Positions 18,852 to 27,806 of a stretch of DNA of 64,000 nt are shown one piece after another. This DNA comes from Paracraurococcus sp042666655. GTDB lineage: Bacteria; Pseudomonadota; Alphaproteobacteria; Acetobacterales; Acetobacteraceae. The notes beneath the pieces were generated by a model. That model saw only the letters and a list, made by a program, of their open reading frames with translations, did not search any database and was not told the DNA's origin. How positions within the stretch are numbered: position 1 is the stretch's first letter; every line of letters begins with the position of its first letter. Made by a program: the position numbers and the translations under genes. The stretch lies in the NCBI RefSeq assembly GCF_042666655.1, contig NZ_JBHTDE010000008.1, positions 1 to 64,000 of the forward strand, in the 5' to 3' direction.

Positions 18852-20285
18852 ATGCCGACCACCCTGATCAAGAACGCCGACGTCGCCATCCTCTGGGATG
18901 CCGAGGCGAAGCAGCATGCCTATGTCGCCAATGCCGACATCGCCTTCGAGGACGGCCGCCTGGTCTTCGCCGGCCGCGACTATGCCGGGCCGGTGGAGGA
19001 GACCATCTCCGGCACCGGCCTGATGGTCATGCCCGGCCTGGTCAACATCCATTCCCACCCGTCGTCGGAGCCGATGAACAAGGGCTTCACCGACGAGGTC
19101 GGCACGCCCGGGCTCTACAACTCCTCGCTCTACGAATACCTGCCGATCTTCCGCGCCGACGCGGAAGCCGTGCCGTCCTGCGTCCGCGTCGCGCTGTCGG
19201 AGCTGCTGCTTTCGGGTGTGACCACCCTGGCCGACCTGTCCATGGCGCATCCCGGCTGGCTCGACCTGCTGGGCGAGAGCGGCATGCGGGTCTGCATCGC
19301 ACCGATGTTCCGCTCCGCCCGCTGGTACACGAAGAACGGCCATGTGGTGGAATACGCCTGGGACGAGAAGGCCGGGGAGAAGGCCTTCGCCGAGGCCATG
19401 ACCCTGATCGAGCGCGCCGAGCAGCACGAATCCGGCCGCCTCTTCGGCATGGTCGTCCCGGCGCAGATCGACACCTGCACGCCCGAGCTGCTGCAGGACA
19501 GCCGCGACGAGGCCCGCCGCCGCGGCGTCTCCTGGCAGATCCACGCGGCCCAGGCGGTGGTCGAGTTCCACGAGATCACCCGCCGGCACGGCTTCACCCC
19601 GATCGGCTGGCTGCACGAGCAGGGCCTGCTGTCGGAGCGCAGCATCATCGGCCATGGCATCTTCCTCGACGACCATCCCTCGACGCCCTGGCACACCCAG
19701 CGCGACCTCGACATCCTGGCCGAGACCGGCACCACCGTCGCGCATTGCCCGACCGTCTTCGCCCGGCGCGGGATCACCCTCAAGCATCTCGGCCGCTACA
19801 AGCGGCGCGGGGTGAACATGGGGCTCGGGACCGACACCTACCCGCACAACATGCTGGATGAGATGCGGCTGGCCGCCTACCTGGCGCGCACCCAGGCGAC
19901 CGACCCGCGCAGCCTGACCACGACCGAGCTGTTCGAGGCGGCGACGACGGGTGGCGCCAAGGCGCTCGGCCGCGACGACATCGGCCGGCTCGCCGCCGGC
20001 TGCCGCGCCGACATCGTGCTGGTCGACATCACCCACCCCATGATGCGGCCCGCGCGCGACCCGCTGCGGTCGCTGATCTACGCCGCCGGCGACCGCGCGG
20101 TCCGCGCCGTCTATGTCGACGGCCGCAAGGTGGTCGAGAACGGCGAGGTGCTGACCATGGACTACCGTGCCGCCGCCGCGCACCTGAACGAGGCGCAGAA
20201 GCGGATGGAGGCACGCGTCCCGGAACTCGACTGGGCACATCGATCGCCCGAGCAGATCGCGCCCTCGACCTTCCGCTGGACCTGA
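18852..20285 (+). CDS. Amidohydrolase family protein (AtzB/TrzA or nucleoside deaminase type)
   Basis: A 477-residue metal-dependent hydrolase. The HxH metal site is in NIHSHPSSEP after MPGLV, further ligands appear in WQIHAAQ and GHGIFLDDHP, and the late Asp is in LGTDTYPHNM. This arrangement fits the cytosine/guanine/S-adenosylhomocysteine deaminase branch that also contains triazine hydrolases. The expected reaction is hydrolytic loss of an amino group or ring opening. Linkage to an aldolase and an alcohol dehydrogenase suggests a catabolic route for a nitrogen-containing ring compound, which is inference. Confidence 0.85.
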   Translation: MPTTLIKNADVAILWDAEAKQHAYVANADIAFEDGRLVFAGRDYAGPVEETISGTGLMVMPGLVNIHSHPSSEPMNKGFTDEVGTPGLYNSSLYEYLPIFRADAEAVPSCVRVALSELLLSGVTTLADLSMAHPGWLDLLGESGMRVCIAPMFRSARWYTKNGHVVEYAWDEKAGEKAFAEAMTLIERAEQHESGRLFGMVVPAQIDTCTPELLQDSRDEARRRGVSWQIHAAQAVVEFHEITRRHGFTPIGWLHEQGLLSERSIIGHGIFLDDHPSTPWHTQRDLDILAETGTTVAHCPTVFARRGITLKHLGRYKRRGVNMGLGTDTYPHNMLDEMRLAAYLARTQATDPRSLTTTELFEAATTGGAKALGRDDIGRLAAGCRADIVLVDITHPMMRPARDPLRSLIYAAGDRAVRAVYVDGRKVVENGEVLTMDYRAAAAHLNEAQKRMEARVPELDWAHRSPEQIAPSTFRWT

Positions 20286-20336
20286 CGCCCGAGCGGCGGA
20301 CTTCACCGCCGCACCATCTCCATCCGGCCGGCGGCG

Positions 20337-20546
20337 TCAGCCGCCGCGCCGCTTCTGCCGCAGCCGCTCCCGCTCGGCGCGGTCTTCCTCGATCATCCGC
20401 AGCAGGTCCTCCGGGATCGGCTCGGCGGTGACCTGGTCGAAAGCCTCACGCAGGCTGGCGCCCAACCACAGATCGAAGGCGTCACGCTCCGGCATGGCGG
20501 CGTCCGACACGGCGAGGCGACGCCGGCGGGCCGGCAGGTCGGTCAT
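20337..20546 (-). CDS. Small NepR-like protein (candidate anti-sigma factor)
   Basis: A 69-residue acidic/basic protein. The centre reads LGASLREAF, then EPIPEDLLRMIEED, which resembles the core of NepR, the small anti-sigma factor of the alphaproteobacterial general stress response (G-x-x-LR ... E-x-[VI]-P-x-x-[FL]-x-x-[LI]). A GGGAG ribosome site lies a few bases before the ATG at 20546. No PhyR response regulator or EcfG sigma factor is nearby, which is unusual for a true NepR, so it may be a paralogue or an unrelated small helical protein. It sits on the opposite strand between two catabolic genes. Confidence 0.6.
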   Translation of the reverse strand: MTDLPARRRRLAVSDAAMPERDAFDLWLGASLREAFDQVTAEPIPEDLLRMIEEDRAERERLRQKRRGG

Positions 20547-20715
20547 GAATGGTGCTCCCTGGCGTGGCATGCAGGATACAACACCTGGACCGGTGGATGG
20601 CTGCCTCAAAACGCACATTCCCTGCGCCTGCGGCCCCGACGCCACGGCTGGGCTTCGCTTTTCGCCTTCCCGTCGCGGCCCTATGCTGGCCTGACTGAAC
20701 CCGGGGAGGGCGTCC

Positions 20716-21882
20716 ATGACCGCAACCATCGTCTCGCCGCGCCTGATGCGCATTGGCGGCGGCAGCGTCGGCCAGATCGCCGAGGTGCTCGGCCTGTTCG
20801 GCCTGTCCCGGCCCCTGGTCGTCACCGACCCCTGGATGCTGTCCTCCGGCACGGTGAACCGGTGCCTCGACCCGCTGCGCGCTGCCGGGATCGATGCGGC
20901 CGTCTTCGCCGAGACGGTGCCCGACCCGACCGACACGGTGATCGAGGCCGGCGTCGCCGCCTTCCGCGCCGGCGACTACGACTGCCTGGTCGGCTTCGGC
21001 GGCGGCAGCCCGATGGACACGGCCAAGGCCATCGCCATCCTCGCCGCTGCCGCGCCCGGCCAGAAGATGCGGGACTTCAAGGTGCCGGCCCAGGCCGACA
21101 AGGGGGCGGTGCCGGTCCTCTGCATCCCGACCACCGCCGGCACCGGGTCCGAGGCGACGCGCTTCACCGTCATCACCGACACCGAGACCGACGAGAAGAT
21201 GCTGGTCGCCGGGCTCGGCGCGCTGCCGCTGGCCGCCATCGTCGATTACGAGCTCACCTACAGCGTGCCGCAGCGCACCACCGCCGATACCGGCATCGAC
21301 AGCCTGACCCATGCGCTGGAGGCCTTTGTCTCGAAGCGCGCCAACCCGCATGCCGACAGCCTGGCGCTGTCCGCCATGCGGCTGATCGGCCGGCATCTGC
21401 GCATCGCCTACCACCAGCCGAAGAACGCCGCGGCGCGGGAGGCGATGATGCTGGGCGCCATGCAGGCGGGGCTGGCCTTCTCCAATTCCTCGGTCGCGCT
21501 GGTACATGGCATGTCGCGGCCGATCGGCGCGCATTTCCATGTCCCGCACGGCCTGTCCAACGCCATGCTGCTGCCGGCGGTGACCGAATTCGGCCTGAAC
21601 GACGCGCTGCCGCGCTATGCCGAAGCGGCCCGCGCCATCGGCGTGGCGACGATCGAGGATGCCGACCAGGTGGCCGGGTCGAAGCTGCTGGAGGAATTGC
21701 GGGCGCTGAACCAGGAACTCGGCGTGCCGACGCCGCGTGGCCACGGGATCAGTCTGGAAACCTGGGAAGGGCTGCTGCCGCTGATGGCGAGGCAGGCGCT
21801 GGGTTCTGGCAGCCCTGGCAACAACCCGCGGGTGCCGGATGAGACGCAGATCATCGCGCTCTACCGCACGGTCTATGGCTGA
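20716..21882 (+). CDS. Iron-containing alcohol dehydrogenase
   Basis: A 388-residue group III dehydrogenase. The nucleotide site shows FGGGSPMDTAKA and PTTAGTGSEATRF. The metal ligands are visible as DSLTHALEAF and HGMSRPIGAHFHVPHG. Such enzymes interconvert alcohols and aldehydes with NAD(P). The start ATG follows GGGGAGGGCG by about five bases. The last ten bases of the gene overlap the end of the convergent EAL gene. Its role with the upstream aldolase and amidohydrolase genes is plausible but not shown. Confidence 0.9.
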   Translation: MTATIVSPRLMRIGGGSVGQIAEVLGLFGLSRPLVVTDPWMLSSGTVNRCLDPLRAAGIDAAVFAETVPDPTDTVIEAGVAAFRAGDYDCLVGFGGGSPMDTAKAIAILAAAAPGQKMRDFKVPAQADKGAVPVLCIPTTAGTGSEATRFTVITDTETDEKMLVAGLGALPLAAIVDYELTYSVPQRTTADTGIDSLTHALEAFVSKRANPHADSLALSAMRLIGRHLRIAYHQPKNAAAREAMMLGAMQAGLAFSNSSVALVHGMSRPIGAHFHVPHGLSNAMLLPAVTEFGLNDALPRYAEAARAIGVATIEDADQVAGSKLLEELRALNQELGVPTPRGHGISLETWEGLLPLMARQALGSGSPGNNPRVPDETQIIALYRTVYG

Positions 21883-23042
21883 GCGGACAAGGCCGGGGAG
21901 GAACGTATCGTCCCTGGCCTCGCCTTCGGGTCGGCGGGGTGCCCCTCGCCGCTTGCCGGCCATTCGATCCGCCCGCCGCGCCAGCCGGCCCACCAGCCAG
22001 GCAGGGCGCCCGCCGGCAGCGGCCGGCCCACCGCATAGCCCTGGGCATAATGCACCCCGAGGTCGCGGATCGCCCCCCAGATCCGCCGGTCCGACACGCC
22101 CTCGGCGATCACCGCCTGGCCCCGCGCTTCGGCCGCCTTCGCCAGGCGGCGGACCTCCTGCCGGATATGCGCCTCGAAGGGCACCCGCTCCACCAGCGAG
22201 CGGTCGAGCTTCAGGCCGGAGAAGGGCAGCCGGTGCAGCCGGGTCCGGCCGTCGCCGAGTGCCACGTCATCCAGCAGCACCCGGTAGCCGGCCTGCTGCA
22301 GCCGCAACAGGGTACGGTGCAACTGGGTCACATCCAGCACCGGCGTCGTCTCGGTCAATTCCAGCGCCACCTGGCGCGGCCCCAACCCGCGGTGGCCGAG
22401 AACCTGGCGCAGCCAGGATTGCAGATCCGGCTTGAGCAATTGCTCCAGCGGCAGGTTGATCGAGACGCCGAGCCGCAGCCGCGGCCAGAGCCGCCCGATA
22501 TCAGTCGCCGCGGTGCCGGCGACGCTGACCGACAGCGGACGGCCGAGCCCGGCGCTCTCGGCCAGCGGCACGAATGTCTCCGGGGAGACCGGGGCGTTCG
22601 GCCGGTGCCAGCGGGCCAGCGCCTCCACCATCACCGGGCGGCGGTCGGATAGCCGCACCACCGGCTGGTAGTGCACGCCGATCTCGCCGCGGGCCAGGCC
22701 TTCGCGCAGCGCGGCGGCGGGGCCATCGCCCTGCGGTGGTCCGCCGGCCGAGCGCAGCGCCGCGGCCGCAGGGGGGGCGTGTCCCGCGACCGGGCCGGGC
22801 ACGGCAGGAGAAGAGGCGGGTGCGGTCAGGAGATTGCGCCTCGCGGACTTCGCCGCCGTTGCCGGCCTGCCGGCGCCCGCCAGCCGTCCCAGGGCCTCGC
22901 GGCCGACCGACCGGAGCAATGACCCGCTTCGCACCGGGGCGGTCCGCGCCGCGGCGATCTGGATCGCGTCGTGGGGAAGGGCGGGGCCCTGTGCCTCACG
23001 CGCGGCAACCGGAGATACGCCCGGGGAGTGCACGGCCTGCAT
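21873..23042 (-). CDS. EAL-domain protein (cyclic-di-GMP phosphodiesterase type)
   Basis: A 389-residue soluble protein. The first 105 residues are low-complexity Ala/Pro/Arg-rich, and the EAL domain spans about 108-345. The catalytic set looks nearly complete: EAL at 140-142, Asn196 in SINLP, Glu228 in ELTE, Asp258-Asp259, Lys278 in GLKLD, Glu314 in AEGV and Gln334 in AQGY. The usual DDFGTGYSSL loop is replaced by DDVALGDGRTRL, so activity or dimer control may be altered. The last 25 residues are encoded by a fragment of the dispersed palindromic repeat, and the stop overlaps the convergent dehydrogenase gene. Confidence 0.85.
   Translation of the reverse strand: MQAVHSPGVSPVAAREAQGPALPHDAIQIAAARTAPVRSGSLLRSVGREALGRLAGAGRPATAAKSARRNLLTAPASSPAVPGPVAGHAPPAAAALRSAGGPPQGDGPAAALREGLARGEIGVHYQPVVRLSDRRPVMVEALARWHRPNAPVSPETFVPLAESAGLGRPLSVSVAGTAATDIGRLWPRLRLGVSINLPLEQLLKPDLQSWLRQVLGHRGLGPRQVALELTETTPVLDVTQLHRTLLRLQQAGYRVLLDDVALGDGRTRLHRLPFSGLKLDRSLVERVPFEAHIRQEVRRLAKAAEARGQAVIAEGVSDRRIWGAIRDLGVHYAQGYAVGRPLPAGALPGWWAGWRGGRIEWPASGEGHPADPKARPGTIRSSPALSAQP
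21889..21926. repeat. Palindromic repeat fragment (left-arm hairpin)
   Basis: The segment AAGGCCGGGGAGGA ... TCCCTGGCCTCGCC matches the inner left-arm hairpin of the dispersed family (compare 16226-16252). It lies inside the 3' end of the EAL gene, directly after the stop of the convergent dehydrogenase gene, the same position relative to a stop codon as in the intergenic copies. Confidence 0.55.
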
Positions 23043-23165
23043 TCCAGTAACGTTGCCCTGAGATATACCCTGTTTTGCCAGCCGCTCCAGGCCAGAAATA
23101 GCAAAATCGATGTTTTTTTGAGAGGGGTCCCCGAACGGTGCCGACCAGTCCGCCGGGATGCGGCG

Positions 23166-24137
23166 TCAATCATGCCGGGAGGTCCAGGGATCCCGGACCC
23201 AGCGCTCGCCCAGCTCCGCTAGTGTCCGCCGCAGCATCGGCTCCCAGGCCCTTTGCCCGATGAAGCGCGGCACGCTGCCCCGGGCCTGGGACTGGTCGAC
23301 GAATTCCGGATCCACCACCACCGCCTCCAGCGCCGCCAGCAGGGGGGCGAGTGCCGCCTGGCCGGTACCCGCCGGCACGGCGAAGCCGCGATAGGCGGCA
23401 GATTGCAGGGGGATCCCCTGTTCGGCGAAGGTCGGCACCTCCGGCAGCAGGTCGCTGCGGCGCGTCCGCGCCAGCGCCAGGCCGGACAGCCGCCCGTCTC
23501 GCAACGCGGCGATCGCCTCGGGCAGCGGCAGCAGGGCGCAGGCAGCGTTGCCCGCCAGCACCGCCTGGCGTGCGGCCGGGGCGCTGGCGAAGGCCAGGAG
23601 GTCGAGCGGCAGGCCCTGGCCGAGCGCGACCGCCGCAAGCTGTGCCGCGCTGCCATGCGGCGGCGTCCCCAGCACCGCCTGCGGGCCGAGGCCGCGCAGC
23701 GCGTCCAGGTCGTCGGTCGTCCCGGCCAGGCCAACCAGGACCAGCGGTTCCTCCGTCACGGCGGCCATGAAGTCGAGCCGGGTGAGCAGGGGCTCGGCGC
23801 GAAGCTCGATCGACCGCGCCAGCAGCTGCGGCACGGCGACGGCGGCGAGCAGCCGGCCATCCGGCGGGGCGCCGGCGACGGCCCGGGCAGCGGCCAGGCC
23901 GCGCTCGCCGGGACGGTTGAGCACCGCGATGGCCGTGCGCGGCAGGTGCCGTTCGAGGAAAGGGGCGAAGCCGCGCGCCCAGGCATCGGCGGTGCTGCCG
24001 GGGGCGGCGCCGACCAGCAGGGTCACCGGCGCGGAAGCCGCCCGGGCCGGCCGCGACAGGGCCGGCGCCGCCAAAGCAAGCCCCGCCAGGGCGCCGAGGC
24101 GGCGCCGGCCCGGCCGGAAGGCCGGCTCAGATGCCAA
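23166..24137 (-). CDS. Bug/TctC-type tripartite tricarboxylate transporter binding protein
   Basis: A 323-residue periplasmic binding protein of the Bug family. The signal region has GRRRLGALAG and a long Ala/Leu run to about residue 34, then TLLVGAAPGSTADAWAR, ending in RGSVPRFIG and the family's helical tail. The start is a TTG at 24137 that overlaps the secDF stop by 11 bases. No other start exists before the signal peptide. TctA/TctB membrane partners are absent here, as is common for this family. Ligands are usually small carboxylates or aromatic acids. Confidence 0.8.
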   Translation of the reverse strand: MASEPAFRPGRRRLGALAGLALAAPALSRPARAASAPVTLLVGAAPGSTADAWARGFAPFLERHLPRTAIAVLNRPGERGLAAARAVAGAPPDGRLLAAVAVPQLLARSIELRAEPLLTRLDFMAAVTEEPLVLVGLAGTTDDLDALRGLGPQAVLGTPPHGSAAQLAAVALGQGLPLDLLAFASAPAARQAVLAGNAACALLPLPEAIAALRDGRLSGLALARTRRSDLLPEVPTFAEQGIPLQSAAYRGFAVPAGTGQAALAPLLAALEAVVVDPEFVDQSQARGSVPRFIGQRAWEPMLRRTLAELGERWVRDPWTSRHD

Positions 24138-26709
24138 CCGGGGCGCCCGCCTTGGCCGGGGCGGGCGGCGTCGGCTCGCCCCGGCGCAGCCGGTTCTCCC
24201 CGCTGTAGAGCACGATCGGCGCGGCGATGAAGACCGAGGAGGAGGCGCTGACCACGATGCCGAACAGCATCACCCAGGCGAAGCCCGACAGCGTGTCGCC
24301 GCCGAACAGCGCCAGCGGAAGGGCGGACAGCAGCAGGGTCATCGAGGTGCCGAGCGAGCGGTTCAGCGTCTCGTTGATCGACTGGTCGACCAGCTGGCGC
24401 AGCGGCATCTGCTTGTACTTGCGCAGGTTCTCCCGCATCCGGTCGAAGACGACCACCTTGTCGTTGGCCGAGAAGCCGATGACGGTGAGGATGGCGGCCA
24501 CCGTGGTCAGGTTGAACTCGACGCCGAACAGAACCATGAACCCCACGGTCTTGGTGGTGTCGAGGATCAAGGTGATGATCGCCGCGATGGCGAACTGCCA
24601 TTCGAAACGGAACCAGATGTAGAGCAGCATCGCCACCATGCTGAGCCCGAGCGCCAGCAATCCGCCGATGAAGAGCTCGTCGGAGACGCGGTTGCCGACC
24701 GCCTCGACCCGCAGCACCCGGGTGCCGGGCGCCACCTGCTCGACCGCGGCGCGCACCGCGTTGACCGCCTTCTGGGTGCCGGCCTCGTCGCCCTGCACCG
24801 GCAGGCGGACCAGGACCGTGTCCGGCGCGCCGAACTCCTGCAGCCCGACATCGCCGAGGCCGAGCCCGGCGACCTTGCCGCGCAGCGCCGAGAGGTTGGC
24901 GGCCTCGGGCGTCCGCACCTCCATGGTGATGCCGCCCTTGAAGTCGATGCCCTTCTCGAGACCCGGATAGAAGGCGCCGATCAGCGAGGCGGTGGACAGC
25001 ACCGCCGAGACCAGCAGGCCGACCCGCGCGCCCTTCATGAAGGGGATATGCGTCACGTCCGGCACCAGCCGGAACAGCGGCCGGGCGAGCCGGCCGGCCA
25101 GGCCTTGCCCGTCCTCCAGCACCGGCAGCTCCTTCGGCCGCTTGGCCTTGTACCACCAGGAGACCATGAGCCGGACCAGGGTCGTCGCCGTCCACATCTG
25201 CACCACGGTGCCGATGGCGACCGTGACCGCGAAGCCCTTCACCGTGCCGCTGCCGAAGCCATAGAGGCAGGCCATGGCGATCAGGTTGGTCAGGTTGCTG
25301 TCCATGATGGTGCCGGAGGCCTTGGTGAAGCCCGCCTCCAGCGCCGACAGCGCCGGCCGGCCGTTCTTGTATTCCTCGCGGATGCGCTCGTTGATCAGGA
25401 TATTGGCGTCGAGCGCGGTGCCCAGCGTCAGCACGATGCCGGCGATGCCCGGCAGGGTCAGCGTCGCCTCCAGCAGGGACAGCGCCGCCAGCATCAGCAT
25501 GATGTTGACCAGCAGGGCGATGTTGGCGAACCAGCCGAACAGGCCGTAGGCCAGGCCCATGTAGAGGAAGACGAAGAGGGCGCCGGCCGCCAGCGCCAGC
25601 ACGCCGGCGCGGATCGCATCCGCCCCCAGCTCCGGCCCGACCGAACGTTCCTCGACCACCGTCAGCGGCGCCGGCAGGGCACCGGCGCGCAGCAGGACCG
25701 ACAGCTCGTTGGCCGATTTGGCGTTGAAGCTGCCGCTGATCTGGCCGCGGCCGCCGGTGATCGGCTCGCGGATGTTGGGGGCGGTGATCACCTTGTCGTC
25801 CAGCACGATGGCGAAGGGCCGGCCGACATTGGCGCGGGTGACATCGGCGAAGCGGCGGGTGCCGATCGAATCGAAGGTGAAGTTCACCACCCATTCGTTG
25901 TTGCGGTTGTCCTGGCCGGCGCGGGCATCGGTCAGGTTGGCGCCGTCGACCTCGACCCGGCGGCGCACCGCGAAACGCTCCGGCGGCTGGCCGGCCCGGC
26001 CCTCGCCGGTCAGGAACATCACGCCGGGGGGCGGGGTGGCGGCGGCAGGGTTCGCGGTCTCGTCCAGCAGGTGGAAGGTCATGCGGGCGGTCTTGCCCAG
26101 CAGCTGCTTGATCCGGTCCGGGTCCTCGACGCCGGGCAACTGCACCAGGATGCGGTTCTGCCCCTGCCGGGCGATCAGCGCCTCGGCCACGCCGGTCTCG
26201 TCGATCCGGCGGCGGACGATCTCGATCGACTGCTCGACCGCGCTGGCGGCCTTGCCGCGCAGGCCGGCCTCGGTGAGGGTGGCGCTGACCGTGCCGTCGG
26301 CGGCGCTCGCCACCTCGATGTCCGGGGTGCTGGTGCCGATGCCGGTGGGGATCTGGTTGGCCAGCTCGCGCAGCTGCGCCACCGCGGCCGGGGCCTGGGC
26401 CAGGTCGCGCACCCGCAGCGAGATGCGCCGCTGCGCCGGCTCGGCCGCCAGGTTGACGTAGCCGATATTCTGCTGCCGCAGCCGGGTGCGGGCGCTGTCG
26501 GCCAGGCCTTCCAGCCGTTCCCGCACCACCGCGTTCATGTCGACTTCCAGCAGCAAATAGGAGCCGCCGCGCAGGTCGAGGCCGAGGGAGAATTGCCGCG
26601 CCCAGCCGGGGAGCGAGGATTTCGGGAAGAAGTTCGGAACGCAGACCAGCGCCCCCAGCAGGCAGACCGCCAGGATGGCGAGGGTCTTCCAGCGCGTGAA
26701 GAACATCAT
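24127..26709 (-). CDS. secDF: Protein translocase SecDF, single-chain fusion
   Basis: An 860-residue inner membrane protein that uses the proton gradient to help SecYEG export proteins. The SecD half (1 to about 530) has TM1 near 8-28, GLDLRGGSYLLLEVD, the periplasmic region with LVQLPGVEDPDRIK, and the D-x-N motif LGTALDANILINERI. The SecF half (about 565-860) has IDFKGGITMEVRTPE, GFSANDKVVVFDRMRE and the SINETLNRS segment. The linker near 535-560 has no stop or restart, so this is a true fusion. Most Proteobacteria encode two separate proteins. No yajC gene is adjacent. Confidence 0.92.
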   Translation of the reverse strand: MMFFTRWKTLAILAVCLLGALVCVPNFFPKSSLPGWARQFSLGLDLRGGSYLLLEVDMNAVVRERLEGLADSARTRLRQQNIGYVNLAAEPAQRRISLRVRDLAQAPAAVAQLRELANQIPTGIGTSTPDIEVASAADGTVSATLTEAGLRGKAASAVEQSIEIVRRRIDETGVAEALIARQGQNRILVQLPGVEDPDRIKQLLGKTARMTFHLLDETANPAAATPPPGVMFLTGEGRAGQPPERFAVRRRVEVDGANLTDARAGQDNRNNEWVVNFTFDSIGTRRFADVTRANVGRPFAIVLDDKVITAPNIREPITGGRGQISGSFNAKSANELSVLLRAGALPAPLTVVEERSVGPELGADAIRAGVLALAAGALFVFLYMGLAYGLFGWFANIALLVNIMLMLAALSLLEATLTLPGIAGIVLTLGTALDANILINERIREEYKNGRPALSALEAGFTKASGTIMDSNLTNLIAMACLYGFGSGTVKGFAVTVAIGTVVQMWTATTLVRLMVSWWYKAKRPKELPVLEDGQGLAGRLARPLFRLVPDVTHIPFMKGARVGLLVSAVLSTASLIGAFYPGLEKGIDFKGGITMEVRTPEAANLSALRGKVAGLGLGDVGLQEFGAPDTVLVRLPVQGDEAGTQKAVNAVRAAVEQVAPGTRVLRVEAVGNRVSDELFIGGLLALGLSMVAMLLYIWFRFEWQFAIAAIITLILDTTKTVGFMVLFGVEFNLTTVAAILTVIGFSANDKVVVFDRMRENLRKYKQMPLRQLVDQSINETLNRSLGTSMTLLLSALPLALFGGDTLSGFAWVMLFGIVVSASSSVFIAAPIVLYSGENRLRRGEPTPPAPAKAGAPVGI

Positions 26710-26895
26710 GGCTTAGTATGGCTCATGGAACGGGGCACCCTTCGGGGGCGGTTCCCCCTGCGAAATTCGGCCCGGAATGTGACGACCGGGGGCCGGGGAT
26801 GCAAGCCTCGGCGACCCGGGCGGGCCGGCCGTGACGTTGCGGCATGCAACCAGCAGCGGCGCGGGGATTTATGCCCGCGCAAGCGGAGCATCCCC

Positions 26896-27159
26896 ATGGG
26901 CATCATCGGTACCATCGTCATCGGCTTCCTGGCCGGGCTCGTCGCCAAGTTCCTCCATCCCGGCCGCGACCCTTCCGGCTTCATCATCACCACCCTGCTC
27001 GGCATCGTCGGTGCCTTCGTGGCGACCTATCTCGGCCAGGCGGTGGGTTGGTACCGCGCCGGGGAAGGCGCCGGCTTCATCGGCGCCGTGGTCGGCGCGG
27101 TCGTCGTCCTGGCGATCTGGAGCATGGTCACCCGGCGGTCGAGTACCGGCAACGTCTGA
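26896..27159 (+). CDS. GlsB/YeaQ/YmgE family small membrane protein
   Basis: An 87-residue protein with three hydrophobic segments and the glycine-rich pattern of the transglycosylase-associated (YeaQ/YmgE) family: GIIGTIVIGFLAGLVAKF, DPSGFIITTLLGIVGAF and GAVVGAVVVLAIW. Members are small inner membrane proteins often induced by stress. Their function is not settled. It is divergent from secDF with 186 bases between starts, and a GC-rich hairpin follows it. Confidence 0.85.
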   Translation: MGIIGTIVIGFLAGLVAKFLHPGRDPSGFIITTLLGIVGAFVATYLGQAVGWYRAGEGAGFIGAVVGAVVVLAIWSMVTRRSSTGNV

Positions 27160-27216
27160 GGCCAACCGGGTCGCGCGCGGGTTCGTTCCCGCCGCGACCA
27201 TGATTTGCCAGCGATC

Positions 27217-27251
27217 CTGCCCCGCCGGACATATCCCGTGCGGCGGGGCAG
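27217..27251 (+). terminator. GC-rich hairpin after the GlsB-like gene
   Basis: CTGCCCCGCCG and CGGCGGGGCAG pair as a perfect 11-bp stem with a 13-base loop, 57 bases past the stop codon. The sequence after it is AT-richer (GGTAATCAATCG) but has no T run, so termination efficiency is uncertain. Confidence 0.5.
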
Positions 27252-27649
27252 GGAGCGGGTAATCAATCGTCTGCACGGTTGGACAGGACGCGGGATGTGT
27301 GCGTGTCCGGGCCACCGGCAAGGCCCACGGGCCGGACTAAGTCGCCCCGCTGCAGGCGGTGCTCGCAGCCGGGTCGGCGCCTGTCGGCTATCGCTGCCTT
27401 TACGACCCGCGCGTCCATGGCGGCGGGATGAGCCATGACGACGTGGCCGGCCATGCCGCCTGGAGGCGCGCCTGCTCCCCCGCCCCGCCACCCGGCTGCC
27501 TCAACCTGGTGGCGAGCCCGAATGCAGGCTGTCGCTTCTGGGCCAGGCTGCTGGCGTCGCAGTTCCCGCATCGCGGGTCGAATCGATGCAGACCATGACG
27601 GAGGCCAGGCGGTTGCTGGCCGAGGCACGTGGGAAGCGGGTCTTGGCCG
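27252..27649. other. Gene-poor stretch, no convincing gene
   Basis: Several short frames are open here, but none shows a clear family motif. The plus-strand frame ending in TAA at 27652-27654 finishes with a plausible peptide (MQTMTEARRLLAEARGKRV) and abuts a palindromic repeat exactly as real gene ends do elsewhere in the window, so it may be the tail of a decayed gene. I could not trace it back to a start. Confidence 0.4.
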
Positions 27650-27806
27650 GATAAGGGTGGGGAGGGAAAGGCATCTACCTCCCCAATACCTTTTCCTTCC
27701 TTCTTCCCGGACCGGCACGGGCCGCGCGGCCGCTGCCGACCGACAGAAGCGGAGGAGGGCCGGGCACATGCGTCTCATGGGAGGGTATTCCCTCCCTGGC
27801 CTTGCC
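27650..27806. repeat. Palindromic repeat copy C (full)
   Basis: The left arm at 27650-27700 has an inner hairpin (GGTGGGGAGG ... CCTCCCCAATACC). The centre GGCACGGGCCGCGCGGCCGC lies near 27714-27733. The right arm holds GGAGGAGGGCC and an inner hairpin GGGAGGGTATTCCCTCCC ending at GGCCTTGCC. The right end touches the stop codon of the small minus-strand gene at 27807. Confidence 0.7.

Noticed and set aside
23548..27159. A 1203-codon plus-strand frame over the binding-protein and secDF genes
   Set aside because: It is the antisense shadow of two well-supported minus-strand genes. The peptide is Arg/Gly/His-rich with no motif. Only its last 87 codons (26896-27159) are a real gene.
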